64,000 nucleotides of DNA, from contig JAKOVQ010000001.1 of NCBI GenBank assembly GCA_029781975.1, positions 38,891-102,890 on the forward strand, given 5' to 3'. Below are positions 33,122 to 42,903 of this stretch, piece after piece. A program made the position numbers and the translations under genes. Each line of letters starts with the position of its first letter. Positions within the stretch are counted from its first letter, which is position 1. The notes beneath the pieces were generated by a model. It saw nothing but the letters and a program-made list of their open reading frames with translations. It did no database searches and was not told where the DNA came from. This DNA comes from Acidobacteriota bacterium. Lineage in GTDB: Bacteria > Acidobacteriota > Thermoanaerobaculia > UBA5066.

Positions 33122-33903
33122 GCGCCCCTCTCGTCCGGGTCGAGGAGCTGACGAAGGAGTTCCCGAACGGCGTGAAGGCGCTCCGGGGCGTCTCGCTCGA
33201 GGTCCGCGAGGGGGAGTTCCTCGCGGTGCTCGGCCTCTCCGGCTCGGGGAAGTCGACGCTCCTCCGGTGCGTCAACAGGCTCCTCGAGCCGACCGGGGGG
33301 CGCGTCGAGGTCTTCGGACGGGACGTGACGCGCGCCGAGGGGGCCGAGCTCCGCGCCCTGCGGCGCGAGGTCGGGATGATCTTCCAGCAGTTCAACCTCG
33401 TGAAGCGGCACACGGTCCTCGACAACGTCCTCTCGGGGTCGCTCGGGAGGACCGGGACCTTCCGGAGCCTCCTCCTCAGCTTCCCGGAGCCCGAGGAGGA
33501 GCGCGCGATGGCGGCCCTGACGCGGGTGGGGCTGGCCGACCGGGCGGGAAGCCGGGCGGACCGGCTCTCGGGCGGGCAGCAGCAGCGGGTCGCGATCGCC
33601 CGCGCCCTGATGCAGCGGCCGCGGCTGATCCTGGCCGACGAGCCGGTCGCCTCGCTCGACCCCGCTCTCCGGCACTCCGTCATGCGCCACATCGAGGCGC
33701 TGAACCGCGAGGAGGGGCTGACGGTCGTCTGCTCCCTCCACGACATCGACCTCGTCTCCCGCTACGCGACCCGCGTCGTCGCGCTGCGCGACGGGCGCGT
33801 CGTCCACGAGGGGGGGCCGGAGGCGTTCTCGCTCGAGACGCTCAAGGCCATCTACGGCGAGGAGGCGGAGTTCGGCTTCGCGGCCGGGGGACCTGACGCG
33901 TGA
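33118..33903 (+). CDS. phnC: Phosphonate-type ABC importer ATPase
   Basis: 261 residues from GTG 33118, overlapping the phnD stop (GTGA). Walker A GLSGSGKST (about 38-46), Q-loop IFQQFNLVKRHTVLDNVLSG, signature LSGGQQQRVAIARAL, Walker B LILADEP and the switch His in CSLHDIDL are all intact. The QQFNLVKRHTVLDNVL run is characteristic of PhnC. It powers uptake through PhnE. Confidence 0.93.
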   Translation: MSAPLVRVEELTKEFPNGVKALRGVSLEVREGEFLAVLGLSGSGKSTLLRCVNRLLEPTGGRVEVFGRDVTRAEGAELRALRREVGMIFQQFNLVKRHTVLDNVLSGSLGRTGTFRSLLLSFPEPEEERAMAALTRVGLADRAGSRADRLSGGQQQRVAIARALMQRPRLILADEPVASLDPALRHSVMRHIEALNREEGLTVVCSLHDIDLVSRYATRVVALRDGRVVHEGGPEAFSLETLKAIYGEEAEFGFAAGGPDA

Positions 33904-34964
33904 GCGGCGAAGAGAGCGGGACCGCCCGGCGCGCGTCGGCCCTCGCGACCGACGCGGGGCTCCTCTGGACCTTCGGGCTGATGGTCGAGTTCCTCGTCCG
34001 TGCCCTCGTCCTGGCCGGATCGGACGGGACCGTCCGGACGGCGCAGGAGACCCTCGAGCGGCTCGCCTACGGCCGCCTCGCCGCCGCGGCGCTGCTCCTC
34101 GCCGTCGCGTGGCAGGCGGCGCGCGGCGTCCTGGGGCCCTCGCCCGGGACGTCGTTCGCGGGGCTCGCCACCGAGGACGAGCGGACGACCCCCTGGGACC
34201 GGACCCTCCGCGGCTGGTTCGGCGTCCTCTTCGTCGAGCTGACCTTCTTCACCGGCTGGCTCGTCACCGAGGTCGACCTCCCGACGCTCTTCACCAACTT
34301 CCGGAAGGCGGGCGACATCCTGCGTGGGATGGCCCACCCGTCGGGGGCCGTCCTCTTCGAGGGGCTGATCCTCCTCGTCCAGACCCTCTTCCTCGCCTTT
34401 ATGGCGACGGCGTTCGCCATCCCCCCGGCCTTCGTCCTCTCCTTCGCCGCCGCCCGCAACCTGACGCGGCACGGCCGCGGCGCGCGGCTCCTCTACACGG
34501 TCGTCCGGACCCTGATGAACCTCGCCCGCGCCGTCGAGCCGCTCGTCTGGGCGCTGATCTTCATCTCGTGGGTCGGCATCGGCCCCTTCGCGGGGGTCCT
34601 CGCGCTCTGGATCCATTCCGTCGCCGCGCTCGTCAAGCTCTACAGCGAGCAGATCGAGAGCATCGACGAGGGGCCGATGGACGCCATCCGCGCCACGGGC
34701 GCCGGGACGCTGCAGGTCTACCGGTACGGGGTCGTCCCGCAGGTGATCCCGCCGTTCCTCTCGTTCACCATCTACCGTTGGGACATCAACGTGAGGATGT
34801 CGACGATCATCGGCTTCGTCGGGGGCGGCGGCATCGGCTACATCCTCAAGCCCCGCGTCGACCTGGGCGAGTGGGCCGAGGTTTCCACCCTCGTCCTCCT
34901 GATCGCCGTCGCCGTCTGGGCCATGGACCTCATCTCCGCGAAAGTCCGGGAGAGGATCGTCTAG
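33900..34964 (+). CDS. phnE: Phosphonate-type ABC importer permease
   Basis: 354 residues from GTG 33900 (GTGA overlap). About six membrane helices are visible, with the ATPase-contact loop EGPMDAIRATGAGTLQVYRY and PQVIPPFLSFTIYRWDINVR, as in PhnE. The N-terminal 100 residues are an extra helical extension compared with the core permease. No phosphonate-degrading genes are adjacent, so phosphate or phosphite uptake is also possible. Confidence 0.9.
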   Translation: MSGEESGTARRASALATDAGLLWTFGLMVEFLVRALVLAGSDGTVRTAQETLERLAYGRLAAAALLLAVAWQAARGVLGPSPGTSFAGLATEDERTTPWDRTLRGWFGVLFVELTFFTGWLVTEVDLPTLFTNFRKAGDILRGMAHPSGAVLFEGLILLVQTLFLAFMATAFAIPPAFVLSFAAARNLTRHGRGARLLYTVVRTLMNLARAVEPLVWALIFISWVGIGPFAGVLALWIHSVAALVKLYSEQIESIDEGPMDAIRATGAGTLQVYRYGVVPQVIPPFLSFTIYRWDINVRMSTIIGFVGGGGIGYILKPRVDLGEWAEVSTLVLLIAVAVWAMDLISAKVRERIV

Positions 34965-35058
34965 CCGCCGGCCTCTCCGGCCCGGAACTTCCCCGCGCGC
35001 CGGGGGTCTCACCTGGCGGACCGCCCTCTTGCGAATCCCGCCGAAAGGACCGCGAACG

Positions 35059-38000
35059 ATGAGACCCACCCGCCGCGCCGGCCTCCCCGTCTTCCTCGGC
35101 TCCCTCGCTCTTCCGCTCGCCCTTCCGCTCGCCCTCCTCACGTTCGGGGGAGATGAGGCGCGTTCGGCGGGCCCGCCCGCCGCAAGGGCGCGCGAGGCCG
35201 CCGTCGCCCGGGCGAAGCCGCGGCCGGCGCCATCGGAGGCACCACCCGCGCCGCTCTCGATGTCGGACCCCGACGGCCAGGAGCTGGTGCTCGAGGAGCT
35301 GACGGTCCGGGCGGCGGTGCACGGGATGCTGTCGCTCACCGAGCTGGACATGCGGTTCCGGAACCCCCACCCGCGGCGGATGGAGGGGCGCTTCACGGCC
35401 GTCCTCCCCGCCGGTGCGGCGATCAGCCGCTTCGCCAAGTCGGTGCGCGGCTCGCTGATGGAGGGGGAGGTCGTCGAGCGCCTCCGCGCCCACCGCGTCT
35501 ACGACACGATCCTCCACGAGATGCGCGACCCGGCCCTCCTCGAGTCGGACCAGGGGAACCGCTTCTCGGCGCGCGTCTTCCCGATCGAGGCGAACGACAC
35601 CGTCCGCCTCGTCCTCTCCTACAGCCGCGTCCTGCCGCTCGAGGACGGCGTCAGGACCTACGCCCTGCCGCTCCGCGGCCTCCCGCGGATCGGCCGATTC
35701 GCCTTCCACGGGCTCTTCGCCCCGCTCCCCGGTGAGCGCCGCGTCGGCGACGCGGCGGGGGGTGAGCGCCGCGTCGGCGACGCGAGCACCGCGGCCGGCG
35801 AGCTGCGCGCTCAGGCCGGAGCGCGGACGTCGACCGCGAAGACCGTGGAGGTCGACGAGAGCGATTTCACGCCGCAGAAGGACCTCCTCGTCTCCTTCCG
35901 CCGGGAGCCCGGCGCCCCCGAGGTCGAGACGCTGACGGCCGGCGACTTCGTCCTGACGGCGTTCCACCCGCGCCTTCCTGAGCCCCGGGCGCCTTCCGCC
36001 CCGGGGGGCTGGCTCTTCCTCGTCGACACGTCGGCCTCGGCCGCGGACGGGATGGTCCCGCGCGTCGAGGCCCTCGAGGACCTCCTGGCGGCGCTGCCGG
36101 CCGGCGACAGGGTCCGCCTCGTCGCCTTCGACCAGGAGGTCGCCGACCTCGGGAGCGACACCGCGGCCGCCTGGGCCGGGAAGGTCGGCAAGGCGCTCGG
36201 CGCGCGGGGGTTCCTGGGCGGGACCGACCTCGCCGCCGCCCTCGGGAAGGCGGCGTCGATCGTCGCGGGCGAGGCCGGAACGGCGGCGGCGCCGCGCGTC
36301 GTCCTCGTCAGCGACGGCGTGGCGACGCTCGGGGCCACCGGCCGCCCGGAGCTCCTGGCCGCCGCGGCGAAGCTCCCGCCGGGCGCGCCCCTCCACGCGC
36401 TCGTCCTCGGGAGCCGCCAGGACGCCGAGACCCTCGGCACCCTCGTCCACGGCCGCGGGCGCGTCGTCGAGGTCCCGTTCAGCGAAGGGCTCCGCGAGCG
36501 CGCGGGTCAGGCGGCCCTCGCCCTCGGGAAGCCGCTCGGCGTCGAGCTCTCGGCCGAGGACCCGGCCTGCGAGTGGTCGTACCCGTCGTCGTTCGCCGAC
36601 GTCCAGCCCGGGAGCGAGCTGATCGTCCTCGGCCGGCTGAAGCCGGGAGCGGCCCCGGCGGCGCGTCTCGTCGCGGGGGGCCGGACCCTGGCCCGGGTGA
36701 ACGGCGCCGCGCGCGCCCTCCCCGCCGCCTCGTTCGCCCCGCTCCTCGAGCGCGAGGCCTACCGCGCGTCGCTCGCCTCCCTCGCCGAGCGCGAGGCGCG
36801 GGAGAAGGACCCCGCGGTGAGGGACGCCCTGGCCACGGAGCAGGTGAGGATCAGCGTCGAGCGGCGGATCCTCGTCCCGCGGACGACGCTCCTCGTCCTG
36901 GAGAGCGAGGAGGACTACCGCCGCTTCGGCCTCGACCGGCGGGCGCTCGCGGAGATCCTCACCGTCGGCCCGTCGGGGATCGAGCGGCTCGACCGGCCGG
37001 CGCTCACGTTCACGAGCCCCGGCGTCGTCCCGCCGCGGGAGGCCGAGCGGAAGGACGTGTCGTCCGGCGACGCGCGTCGCGACGCCCTGGTGCGGGCGCA
37101 GGAGGCGGACGACGAGAAGGGGAAGGGGGAAGCGTCGAGCGAAGGGGCGCCGAAGGTCGCCGAGCGGTCGGCTCCCGCGCGGAACGCGGCGGAGCCGCTC
37201 GCGGACGCCGTCGCCGGTGGAGTCGAGGGCGGGGTCGAGGGCGGGGTCGCGGGGGGCGTCCTGGGCGGTGCCGCGGGCGCGGTCCGCCAGAACGCGGCCC
37301 CCTCAGCGACGCAGGCGACGGTCACCGGCCCCGGCCCGCGGGACCGGCGCCCGGCCTGGACCGAGCCCTTCTTGCCCGCGGACGCCGACGTCGCCCGCCT
37401 CGAGGAGGCGGTGAAGGCTCAGCCCCGCGACCGGACCGGCTACACCCTCCTCTCCGAAGCCCTCGCCTCCCGGAAGGAGTGGAAGAAGCTGCGCGCCCTC
37501 GCCGTCGCCTGGCAGCCGCTCGACCCCGAGAACGCGCAGGTCTACGAAGCGCTCGGCGAGGCGGCGCTCGCCCTCGGACGGAAGGGAGAGGCCGCGCGCG
37601 CCTTCGGCTCCCTCGTCGAGATCGCCGGCGGCAAGCCGGAGCTCCTCCAGCGGGCGGGGCTCCTCCTCTTCCGTGCGGGCGACGCCGCGCACGCGGAGGC
37701 GCCGCTGCGCCGGGCGGTGGAGCTGAGGCCAGACCGGGTGAACGCCCACCGCCACCTCGCCCTCGTCCTCTGGCGGCTGGGCCGCCACGCCGAGGCCGCG
37801 CGCGTCCTCGAGGAAGCGTCGGCCCGGAACTTCCCGGGGTGGTACGGCAACGCCCGCCGCGTCGTCCTCGAGGAGCTGGGATACGTCTACCGCGGCTGGA
37901 TCGCCGCCGAGCCGGGGCGGAGGGACGAGGTGGAACGCCGCGCGAAGGAGCGGGGGATCGACCTCGCGAGGACCGACGCCCTCCGCGTCACCCTCGCCTG

Positions 38001-38337
38001 GGAGACCGACGCGAACGACGTCGACCTCCACGTCGTCGACCCGGCGGGCGAGGAGTGCTTCTACTCGCACCGCCAGACGCGGGCGGGGCTCGAGCTCTAC
38101 GAGGACGTCACCCAGGGCTTCGGCCCCGAGGTCGTGAGGACCGGCCGGCTCGTCCCGGGGACCTACTCGGTCGGCGTCAACTACTTCAGCTCGGGGCCGA
38201 TGGGCGTCAGCCGCGGCGTCGTCGTGGTGATGAAGGGCGGGACCAAGGGGAAGGGCCCCGAGGTCTCCGTCGTCCCGTTCCGCCTCGTCCCCGTCGGCCG
38301 CGACATGCGGCTCCTCGCGGAGGTGACGGTCCGCTGA
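35059..38337 (+). CDS. VIT-VWA-TPR-DUF2135 exported protein
   Basis: 1092 residues from ATG 35059, with AAAGGA upstream. A signal peptide (FLGSLALPLALPLALLTFGG) is followed by a VIT domain (about 75-205), a von Willebrand A domain with intact MIDAS DTSAS at 323-327, a long helical/beta region, a Gly-rich linker (about 720-745), TPR-like repeats (about 775-960) and a C-terminal DUF2135 domain (about 975-1090; WETDANDVDLHVVDPAGEEC). VIT-VWA proteins are surface or periplasmic and bind protein partners through the metal site; the function is not established. A 24-base direct repeat lies between VIT and VWA. Confidence 0.85.
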   Translation: MRPTRRAGLPVFLGSLALPLALPLALLTFGGDEARSAGPPAARAREAAVARAKPRPAPSEAPPAPLSMSDPDGQELVLEELTVRAAVHGMLSLTELDMRFRNPHPRRMEGRFTAVLPAGAAISRFAKSVRGSLMEGEVVERLRAHRVYDTILHEMRDPALLESDQGNRFSARVFPIEANDTVRLVLSYSRVLPLEDGVRTYALPLRGLPRIGRFAFHGLFAPLPGERRVGDAAGGERRVGDASTAAGELRAQAGARTSTAKTVEVDESDFTPQKDLLVSFRREPGAPEVETLTAGDFVLTAFHPRLPEPRAPSAPGGWLFLVDTSASAADGMVPRVEALEDLLAALPAGDRVRLVAFDQEVADLGSDTAAAWAGKVGKALGARGFLGGTDLAAALGKAASIVAGEAGTAAAPRVVLVSDGVATLGATGRPELLAAAAKLPPGAPLHALVLGSRQDAETLGTLVHGRGRVVEVPFSEGLRERAGQAALALGKPLGVELSAEDPACEWSYPSSFADVQPGSELIVLGRLKPGAAPAARLVAGGRTLARVNGAARALPAASFAPLLEREAYRASLASLAEREAREKDPAVRDALATEQVRISVERRILVPRTTLLVLESEEDYRRFGLDRRALAEILTVGPSGIERLDRPALTFTSPGVVPPREAERKDVSSGDARRDALVRAQEADDEKGKGEASSEGAPKVAERSAPARNAAEPLADAVAGGVEGGVEGGVAGGVLGGAAGAVRQNAAPSATQATVTGPGPRDRRPAWTEPFLPADADVARLEEAVKAQPRDRTGYTLLSEALASRKEWKKLRALAVAWQPLDPENAQVYEALGEAALALGRKGEAARAFGSLVEIAGGKPELLQRAGLLLFRAGDAAHAEAPLRRAVELRPDRVNAHRHLALVLWRLGRHAEAARVLEEASARNFPGWYGNARRVVLEELGYVYRGWIAAEPGRRDEVERRAKERGIDLARTDALRVTLAWETDANDVDLHVVDPAGEECFYSHRQTRAGLELYEDVTQGFGPEVVRTGRLVPGTYSVGVNYFSSGPMGVSRGVVVVMKGGTKGKGPEVSVVPFRLVPVGRDMRLLAEVTVR
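35731..35784. repeat. 24-bp direct repeat inside the VIT-VWA gene
   Basis: 35731-35754 and 35761-35784 are identical and 30 bases apart, encoding GERRVGDA twice in frame. It looks like a recent in-frame duplication in a linker. Confidence 0.85.
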
Positions 38338-38349
38338 ACGCGCTGAGCC

Positions 38350-39708
38350 TCACGCCGGCGCCGCCGCCCCCTCGCCGCGGTCCCGGGCCGCCGCCCGCTT
38401 CGCCTGCTCGCGCCCGAGGAGGACGGCCACCACGCTCCAGACGGCGGCGATCGGCACCAGGGCGGCGGCCAGCGTCGCGCCCGGGAGGGCGAAGGCCTTG
38501 AGGAGCCGGTCGCCCCACGCGCCGAAGGCGTCGCCGGTCCGGTAGACGAACGTGTCGATGAACGCCTTCGAGCTGTACTTCTCCTCGCGGGTGACGACGG
38601 TGAAGAGGACCTCGCGCGCCGGCCGGAAGACGGCGTACTCCGTCGAGCGCCGAACGGCCTGGACGAGGAGGATCGTCGCCGCCGTGGGGGAGGCGGCGAG
38701 CGCGACGAAGAGGCCGAGCGAGAGGAGAGGGAGCGCCGCGAGCGTCCCCCCGACGCCGAGGAAGCGGATCAGGCGGCCGGTCACGAAGAGCTGGAGGAGG
38801 ACGCAAAGGACGTTCACCGTGAGGTCGATCCGGGCGAAGAACGCCGTCCTCGCGGCCGAGTCCTGGAACGCCGCCCGGACGATCCGCGCCTGCTCGAAGT
38901 AGACGAACGTCGCGCTGAGGGTGAAGAGGAAGAGGAAGACGCAGATCCCGAGGAGGTATGGGGTGGTGGCCACCAGCCGCATCCCGTGGAGCATCCCGCG
39001 GCCCGGGGGGACCCCTTCGGACTCGCCGCCGGGCGGCGGGACGGCCGCGGGCGCCACCACGGCCGCGCCCTTCGGGACCGCGACCTCGTCCACGCGGTGG
39101 AGGCGCGAGAGGCGCTTGACGCAGAGGACCGCGATCTCCAGGAGGACCGTGGCGACGAGGATCAGGTTGTAGGGCCCGATCGCCTTCACGAGGAGCGCCG
39201 TCAGCCCCGCCCCCGCGACGGCGCCGAGGGTCCCTCCGACGCTGACGAAGCCGAAGAGGCGCTTCCCCTCCTCGGGGGTGTGGAGGTCCGCCATGAAGCC
39301 CCAGAAGACGGAGATGGCGAAGAGGTTGAAGACCGAGACCCAGACGAAGAAGACGCGGGCGACCGCGAGCCTCCCGGACGCGTCGAGGCTCGTCAGGAGG
39401 AGGTAGAAGACGAGGAGGTTGGCCATCAGGAAGCGGTAGACGACCGGGATGAAGACCCGGCGGGTCAGCCTCGAGACGAGCGCGCCGAAGACCGGGTTGA
39501 AGACGAGCATCCCGGTCAGGGTCCCCATGTAGAGCCAGGTCAGCGACTCCTGGCCGCTCCGCACCCCCATCTCCTCGCGGAGCGGTCGGAGGACGTAGTA
39601 GCTCGCGAGGAGGAAGAAGAAGTAGCCGGCCGAGAGGAGGAGGCTCCGCGCCTCCCCCTCCCTCAGGTCGACGACGCGGGCGAGGGCCTGTCGGAGCCTC
39701 GTCCTCAC
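38350..39708 (-). CDS. Nucleotide-transporter-like (ATP/ADP translocase/MFS) membrane protein
   Basis: 452 residues from GTG 39708, overlapping the epimerase stop (GTGA). About 12 membrane helices are visible. The opening (SLLLSAGYFFFLLASYYVLR, PLREEMGVRSGQESLTWLYM) and FGFVSVGGTLGAVAGAGLTA resemble the Npt/ATP:ADP antiporter-like carriers of free-living bacteria rather than the intracellular energy parasites. A loop of about 40 residues (VPKGAAVVAPAAVPPPGGES) splits the two halves. Substrate is unknown. Confidence 0.75.
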   Translation of the reverse strand: MRTRLRQALARVVDLREGEARSLLLSAGYFFFLLASYYVLRPLREEMGVRSGQESLTWLYMGTLTGMLVFNPVFGALVSRLTRRVFIPVVYRFLMANLLVFYLLLTSLDASGRLAVARVFFVWVSVFNLFAISVFWGFMADLHTPEEGKRLFGFVSVGGTLGAVAGAGLTALLVKAIGPYNLILVATVLLEIAVLCVKRLSRLHRVDEVAVPKGAAVVAPAAVPPPGGESEGVPPGRGMLHGMRLVATTPYLLGICVFLFLFTLSATFVYFEQARIVRAAFQDSAARTAFFARIDLTVNVLCVLLQLFVTGRLIRFLGVGGTLAALPLLSLGLFVALAASPTAATILLVQAVRRSTEYAVFRPAREVLFTVVTREEKYSSKAFIDTFVYRTGDAFGAWGDRLLKAFALPGATLAAALVPIAAVWSVVAVLLGREQAKRAAARDRGEGAAAPA

Positions 39709-40844
39709 GCGGGCTTCGCCTTCTTCTCCTTCCAGGCCTTCAGCGCCTCGGCCTCGCGCTCGGGGGTCAGCCCCGCGCGCAGCTTCTGGCGGCGGTCCGC
39801 GGGGAGGGTGCTCCACCAGGCGAGGGTGTCCTTGCAGGTCGTCCCGACCGGCCGGAACGTCAGCCCCTTCGCCAGCGCCCGGGCCAGGCTGATCCGGTTC
39901 GCCCCGGCGTTCTCGCCCACCGGCGGGAGCCAGACGGGCATGTCGCTCCAGGCCTCGACCTTCATCGCCTCGAGGCTCGCCGCGTCGACCCAGGTGAAGG
40001 TCGCGTGGCTGCCGCTCGCCTGCTTGCAGGCGGCGAGGAGGGCGCCGATCGAGAGCTCGTCCCTCGGCCCCGTGGCGTTGAAGACCCCCGTCGTCCCGAG
40101 GTCGACCATCCGGATCATCCACTCCGCGAGGTCGCGGACGTCGATGAACTGCACCGGGTCGGCGGGGGCGCCGGGGGCGAGGACCTCGCCCCCGCGCGCG
40201 ACCCGGACCGGCCAGTAGGTGAAGCGGTCCGAACGGTCGCCGGGGCCGACGATCAGCCCGGGGCGGACGACGAGGGTCCGGCCGGGGAGCGCCTTCTCGG
40301 CGGCGCTCTCGCAGAGGGCCTTGAGCCCCCCGTAGGTCCCCTCGGTGATCTTCTCCACCGTCTCGTCCGCGAGCTTCGCGACCGGCGCCGCCTCGTCCAT
40401 CCCGGGCTTCGACGTGTCGGCGTAGACCGAGATCGACGAGACGATCGTGTAGTGCTTCACGGCGTTCGCGAGGAGCCCCGCCGACAGGCGCACCTGCCGC
40501 GGGAAGTAGGCCGAGGTGTCGACGACCGCGTCCCACTTCCGCCCCTCGAGCGCCTTCAGGTCGCCGTTCCGGTCGCCGTGCAGCTTCTCGAGGTCGGGGA
40601 AGAGCTGGGGGTTCGTCTTCCCCCGGTTGAAGAGCGTGATCGTCCACCCCTTCGCCCTCGCCGCGGCGACGAGCTCGGGCCCGAGGAAGGCCGTCCCCCC
40701 GAGGATGAGGAGGGTCTTCCCGGCCGGCGCCGGCTTCGGCGTCTCGCCCAGGAGGCGCTCCGTGGCGCCCGCCAGGCCGAGCGCGGCCCCCGCCGCCACG
40801 GTCCCCTTCAGCAGATCCCGTCGGGTCGTCCCCGCCTTCGACAT
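39705..40844 (-). CDS. Tat-exported NAD-dependent epimerase/dehydratase-like protein
   Basis: 379 residues from ATG 40844. A twin-arginine signal (TTRRDLLKGTVAAGAALGLA) precedes an extended-SDR fold: GGTAFLG near residue 48, a YxxxK pair in YGGLKALCE and PGLIVGPGDRSDRFTYWPVR. Such proteins in this layout are often annotated as isoflavone-reductase-like; the substrate is unknown. The gene is coupled to the carrier gene, suggesting a joint role. Confidence 0.85.
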   Translation of the reverse strand: MSKAGTTRRDLLKGTVAAGAALGLAGATERLLGETPKPAPAGKTLLILGGTAFLGPELVAAARAKGWTITLFNRGKTNPQLFPDLEKLHGDRNGDLKALEGRKWDAVVDTSAYFPRQVRLSAGLLANAVKHYTIVSSISVYADTSKPGMDEAAPVAKLADETVEKITEGTYGGLKALCESAAEKALPGRTLVVRPGLIVGPGDRSDRFTYWPVRVARGGEVLAPGAPADPVQFIDVRDLAEWMIRMVDLGTTGVFNATGPRDELSIGALLAACKQASGSHATFTWVDAASLEAMKVEAWSDMPVWLPPVGENAGANRISLARALAKGLTFRPVGTTCKDTLAWWSTLPADRRQKLRAGLTPEREAEALKAWKEKKAKPA

Positions 40845-40944
40845 CTCGCGCCTCCCTCTCGGAGCGGCCTCGCCGCGGCACGCCTCGCACCGCCACCGGG
40901 CGGCCGGTCCCTCTCCCGGTACGGACCGCCCCGAGAATAGTTGC

Positions 40945-42096
40945 TCAGCGCGTCTCGCGCAGCAGCTGGGCCACCGGCTGGCGCGTCACGCCCAGCGCGG
41001 GGACGATGCCCGACAGGACGGCGACGACGCCCGCCACGACGGCGCAGAAGCCGAAGGTGACGAGGTCCGGGTAGAGGAGGGCGCCCATCCCGGCGTAGGC
41101 CGTCCCCGCGAGCGCGGCGGCGATCCCCCGGCCGAAGGCGTACATCAGCCCCGACCCCAGGACCGCCCCCGCGAGGCCGTAGAAGAGCGCCTCGCCCAGG
41201 AGGAACGCGGCGACGGCACCCCTCGAGAAGCCCAGGACGCGGAGGACCGCCGTCTCGGATCGCCTCTCGCGGGCGCTCATCGCCAGGGTGTTGCTCGTGA
41301 CGAGGAGGAGCGCGAAGGCCGTCGCGAGGCCGACGCTGCCCAGGAGGGTCTTCACGTTCCCGAGCATCTCGAGGAACGAGAGCTGCCACTGCCGCTCGGT
41401 CATGGCGCGGACGGGGACCGGCGCGTTCTCGAAGGTCCTGTCGAGCGCGGCCGTCACCCGGTCGACGTCGCCGCGCGACCGGGCGAGGACCCAGAACATC
41501 GCGGCCTCCCCCTTCTCGCCGGTCAGCCCCTCGAAGTAGCGCCGGTGCAGGTAGACGCCGTTGTCGAGCTCGTACCGCATCACGGCGCGGACGGTCGTCT
41601 CGACCACTCCCCCCGACACCGGGGCCTTCAGGACGATGTGGTCCCCGACCTTCCACCCGTGCTGCTTCACGAGGATCGGCCCGATCAGCGCCCCGCGCGG
41701 GTCGGCCTTCCACGCTTCCGCCTCCGCGGGGGGGACGTCGGCCTCGCGGTAGACGGCGAGGAGGTCTTCGGCCGGGGCGGCCTGGATCGGGATCTGGTTC
41801 TCGGGACGGTTGTCGCGGTAGAAGCCGACGACGAAGTCGAACGGGCAGACCCGGGCGACCCCGTCGGTGGCCGCGATCTTCGCGAGGTACGCGCCGGGGA
41901 GCCGGTCGAAGAAGGACGTCTTCGCCATCACGATGACCCGCTGCGCCATGAACGGGGACCACTCCCTCTCGAGCGCCCTCGAGAGGAGGAGGAGGAAGCC
42001 GAGGAGGCCGACGCTCAGCGAGAACGCCCCGACCGTCAGGACGGACCTCAAAGGCCGGCCGCGCAGCTGCCTCAGGACGAACCCGGTGGGGGTCAC
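40945..42096 (-). CDS. FtsX/MacB-type ABC permease
   Basis: 383 residues from ATG 42096. One N-terminal helix (LRSVLTVGAFSLSVGLLGFL), a periplasmic domain (about 45-250) and three C-terminal helices (LATAFALLLVTSNTLAMSAR, then ETAVLRVLGFSRGAVAAFLL) are the MacB/LolC/FtsX design. ERRSETAVLRVLGFS is the usual coupling segment. No ATPase gene adjoins, so its partner is encoded elsewhere. Confidence 0.88.
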   Translation of the reverse strand: MTPTGFVLRQLRGRPLRSVLTVGAFSLSVGLLGFLLLLSRALEREWSPFMAQRVIVMAKTSFFDRLPGAYLAKIAATDGVARVCPFDFVVGFYRDNRPENQIPIQAAPAEDLLAVYREADVPPAEAEAWKADPRGALIGPILVKQHGWKVGDHIVLKAPVSGGVVETTVRAVMRYELDNGVYLHRRYFEGLTGEKGEAAMFWVLARSRGDVDRVTAALDRTFENAPVPVRAMTERQWQLSFLEMLGNVKTLLGSVGLATAFALLLVTSNTLAMSARERRSETAVLRVLGFSRGAVAAFLLGEALFYGLAGAVLGSGLMYAFGRGIAAALAGTAYAGMGALLYPDLVTFGFCAVVAGVVAVLSGIVPALGVTRQPVAQLLRETR

Positions 42097-42105
42097 ACCG
42101 GAAGT

Positions 42106-42903
42106 TTACGCACCGGGGGCGCCCGGGTTCCGGGAAACTTCCGCCGGAGGGGCCTCGATCCCGGCGGAGCGGATGGCCCGGGCCGCGAACCGCGCGATCA
42201 CGGCGGTGGCGACGACAGCGGCGGCCGCGAGCGCCAGGTGGATCCCCTTCTGCACGGGGCCGGCGCCCGACGCCACGTTTCCGACAGCCGAGCCGAGGTA
42301 GACATAGGCCACGGTTCCCGGGAGCATCGCCAGCCAGCTGGTGACGACGTACGCGACCGGACGGACCGGCGTCAGCCCGAACGCCCAGTTGACGACCGTG
42401 AAGGGGAAGAGCGGCGACAGCCGGACGAGCGCCACGATCTTCACGCCGTCCCTCTCGATGGCCCGGCTCAGGGCGAGGAGGCGCGGGTTGCCGGCCAACC
42501 CCCGCTCGACGCGGCTCCGGAAGACCGTCCGGGCGAGGAGGTAGGCGAGGGTGGCGGCCAGCGTCGACGAGAGCGAGACGACGACCGTCCCCGGCACGAC
42601 GCCGAAGACCGCGCCCCCCGCCACCGTCAGGAGGGCCGCGGGGCCGCCCGGGACGAGCGACGCCATCACGTAGACGACGCCGTACGCGACGTACCCGAGG
42701 GCGCCCTGTCCGCGGACCCACCCCTTGAACGCCTCGACCCACGCCGCGACCGGGAGGAGGCGGAAGAGCAGGAAGAGGCCGGCGATGGCAGCGACGACGA
42801 GGACGGCGCGCGGCCACGCGGGACGGCGCGGCGCGGGGGGAGTCGGTGGAGTCGCCGGAGTCGCCGGAGTCTCAGGCGGGGCGGGGCTCAGCGTCTCAGC
42901 CAC
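42106..42903 (-). CDS. TVP38/TMEM64-family (DedA-like) membrane protein
   Basis: 265 residues from GTG 42903, overlapping the flavoenzyme gene by 16 bases. A Pro/Thr-rich start is followed by about six helices and the family core: YVMASLVPGGPAALLTVAGG, AVFGVVPGTVVVSLSSTLAA and SPLFPFTVVNWAFGLTPVRP. TVP38 genes commonly sit beside mercuric-reductase-like genes, as here. Molecular function is not settled (lipid scrambling has been shown for related DedA/VTT proteins). Confidence 0.88.
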   Translation of the reverse strand: MAETLSPAPPETPATPATPPTPPAPRRPAWPRAVLVVAAIAGLFLLFRLLPVAAWVEAFKGWVRGQGALGYVAYGVVYVMASLVPGGPAALLTVAGGAVFGVVPGTVVVSLSSTLAATLAYLLARTVFRSRVERGLAGNPRLLALSRAIERDGVKIVALVRLSPLFPFTVVNWAFGLTPVRPVAYVVTSWLAMLPGTVAYVYLGSAVGNVASGAGPVQKGIHLALAAAAVVATAVIARFAARAIRSAGIEAPPAEVSRNPGAPGA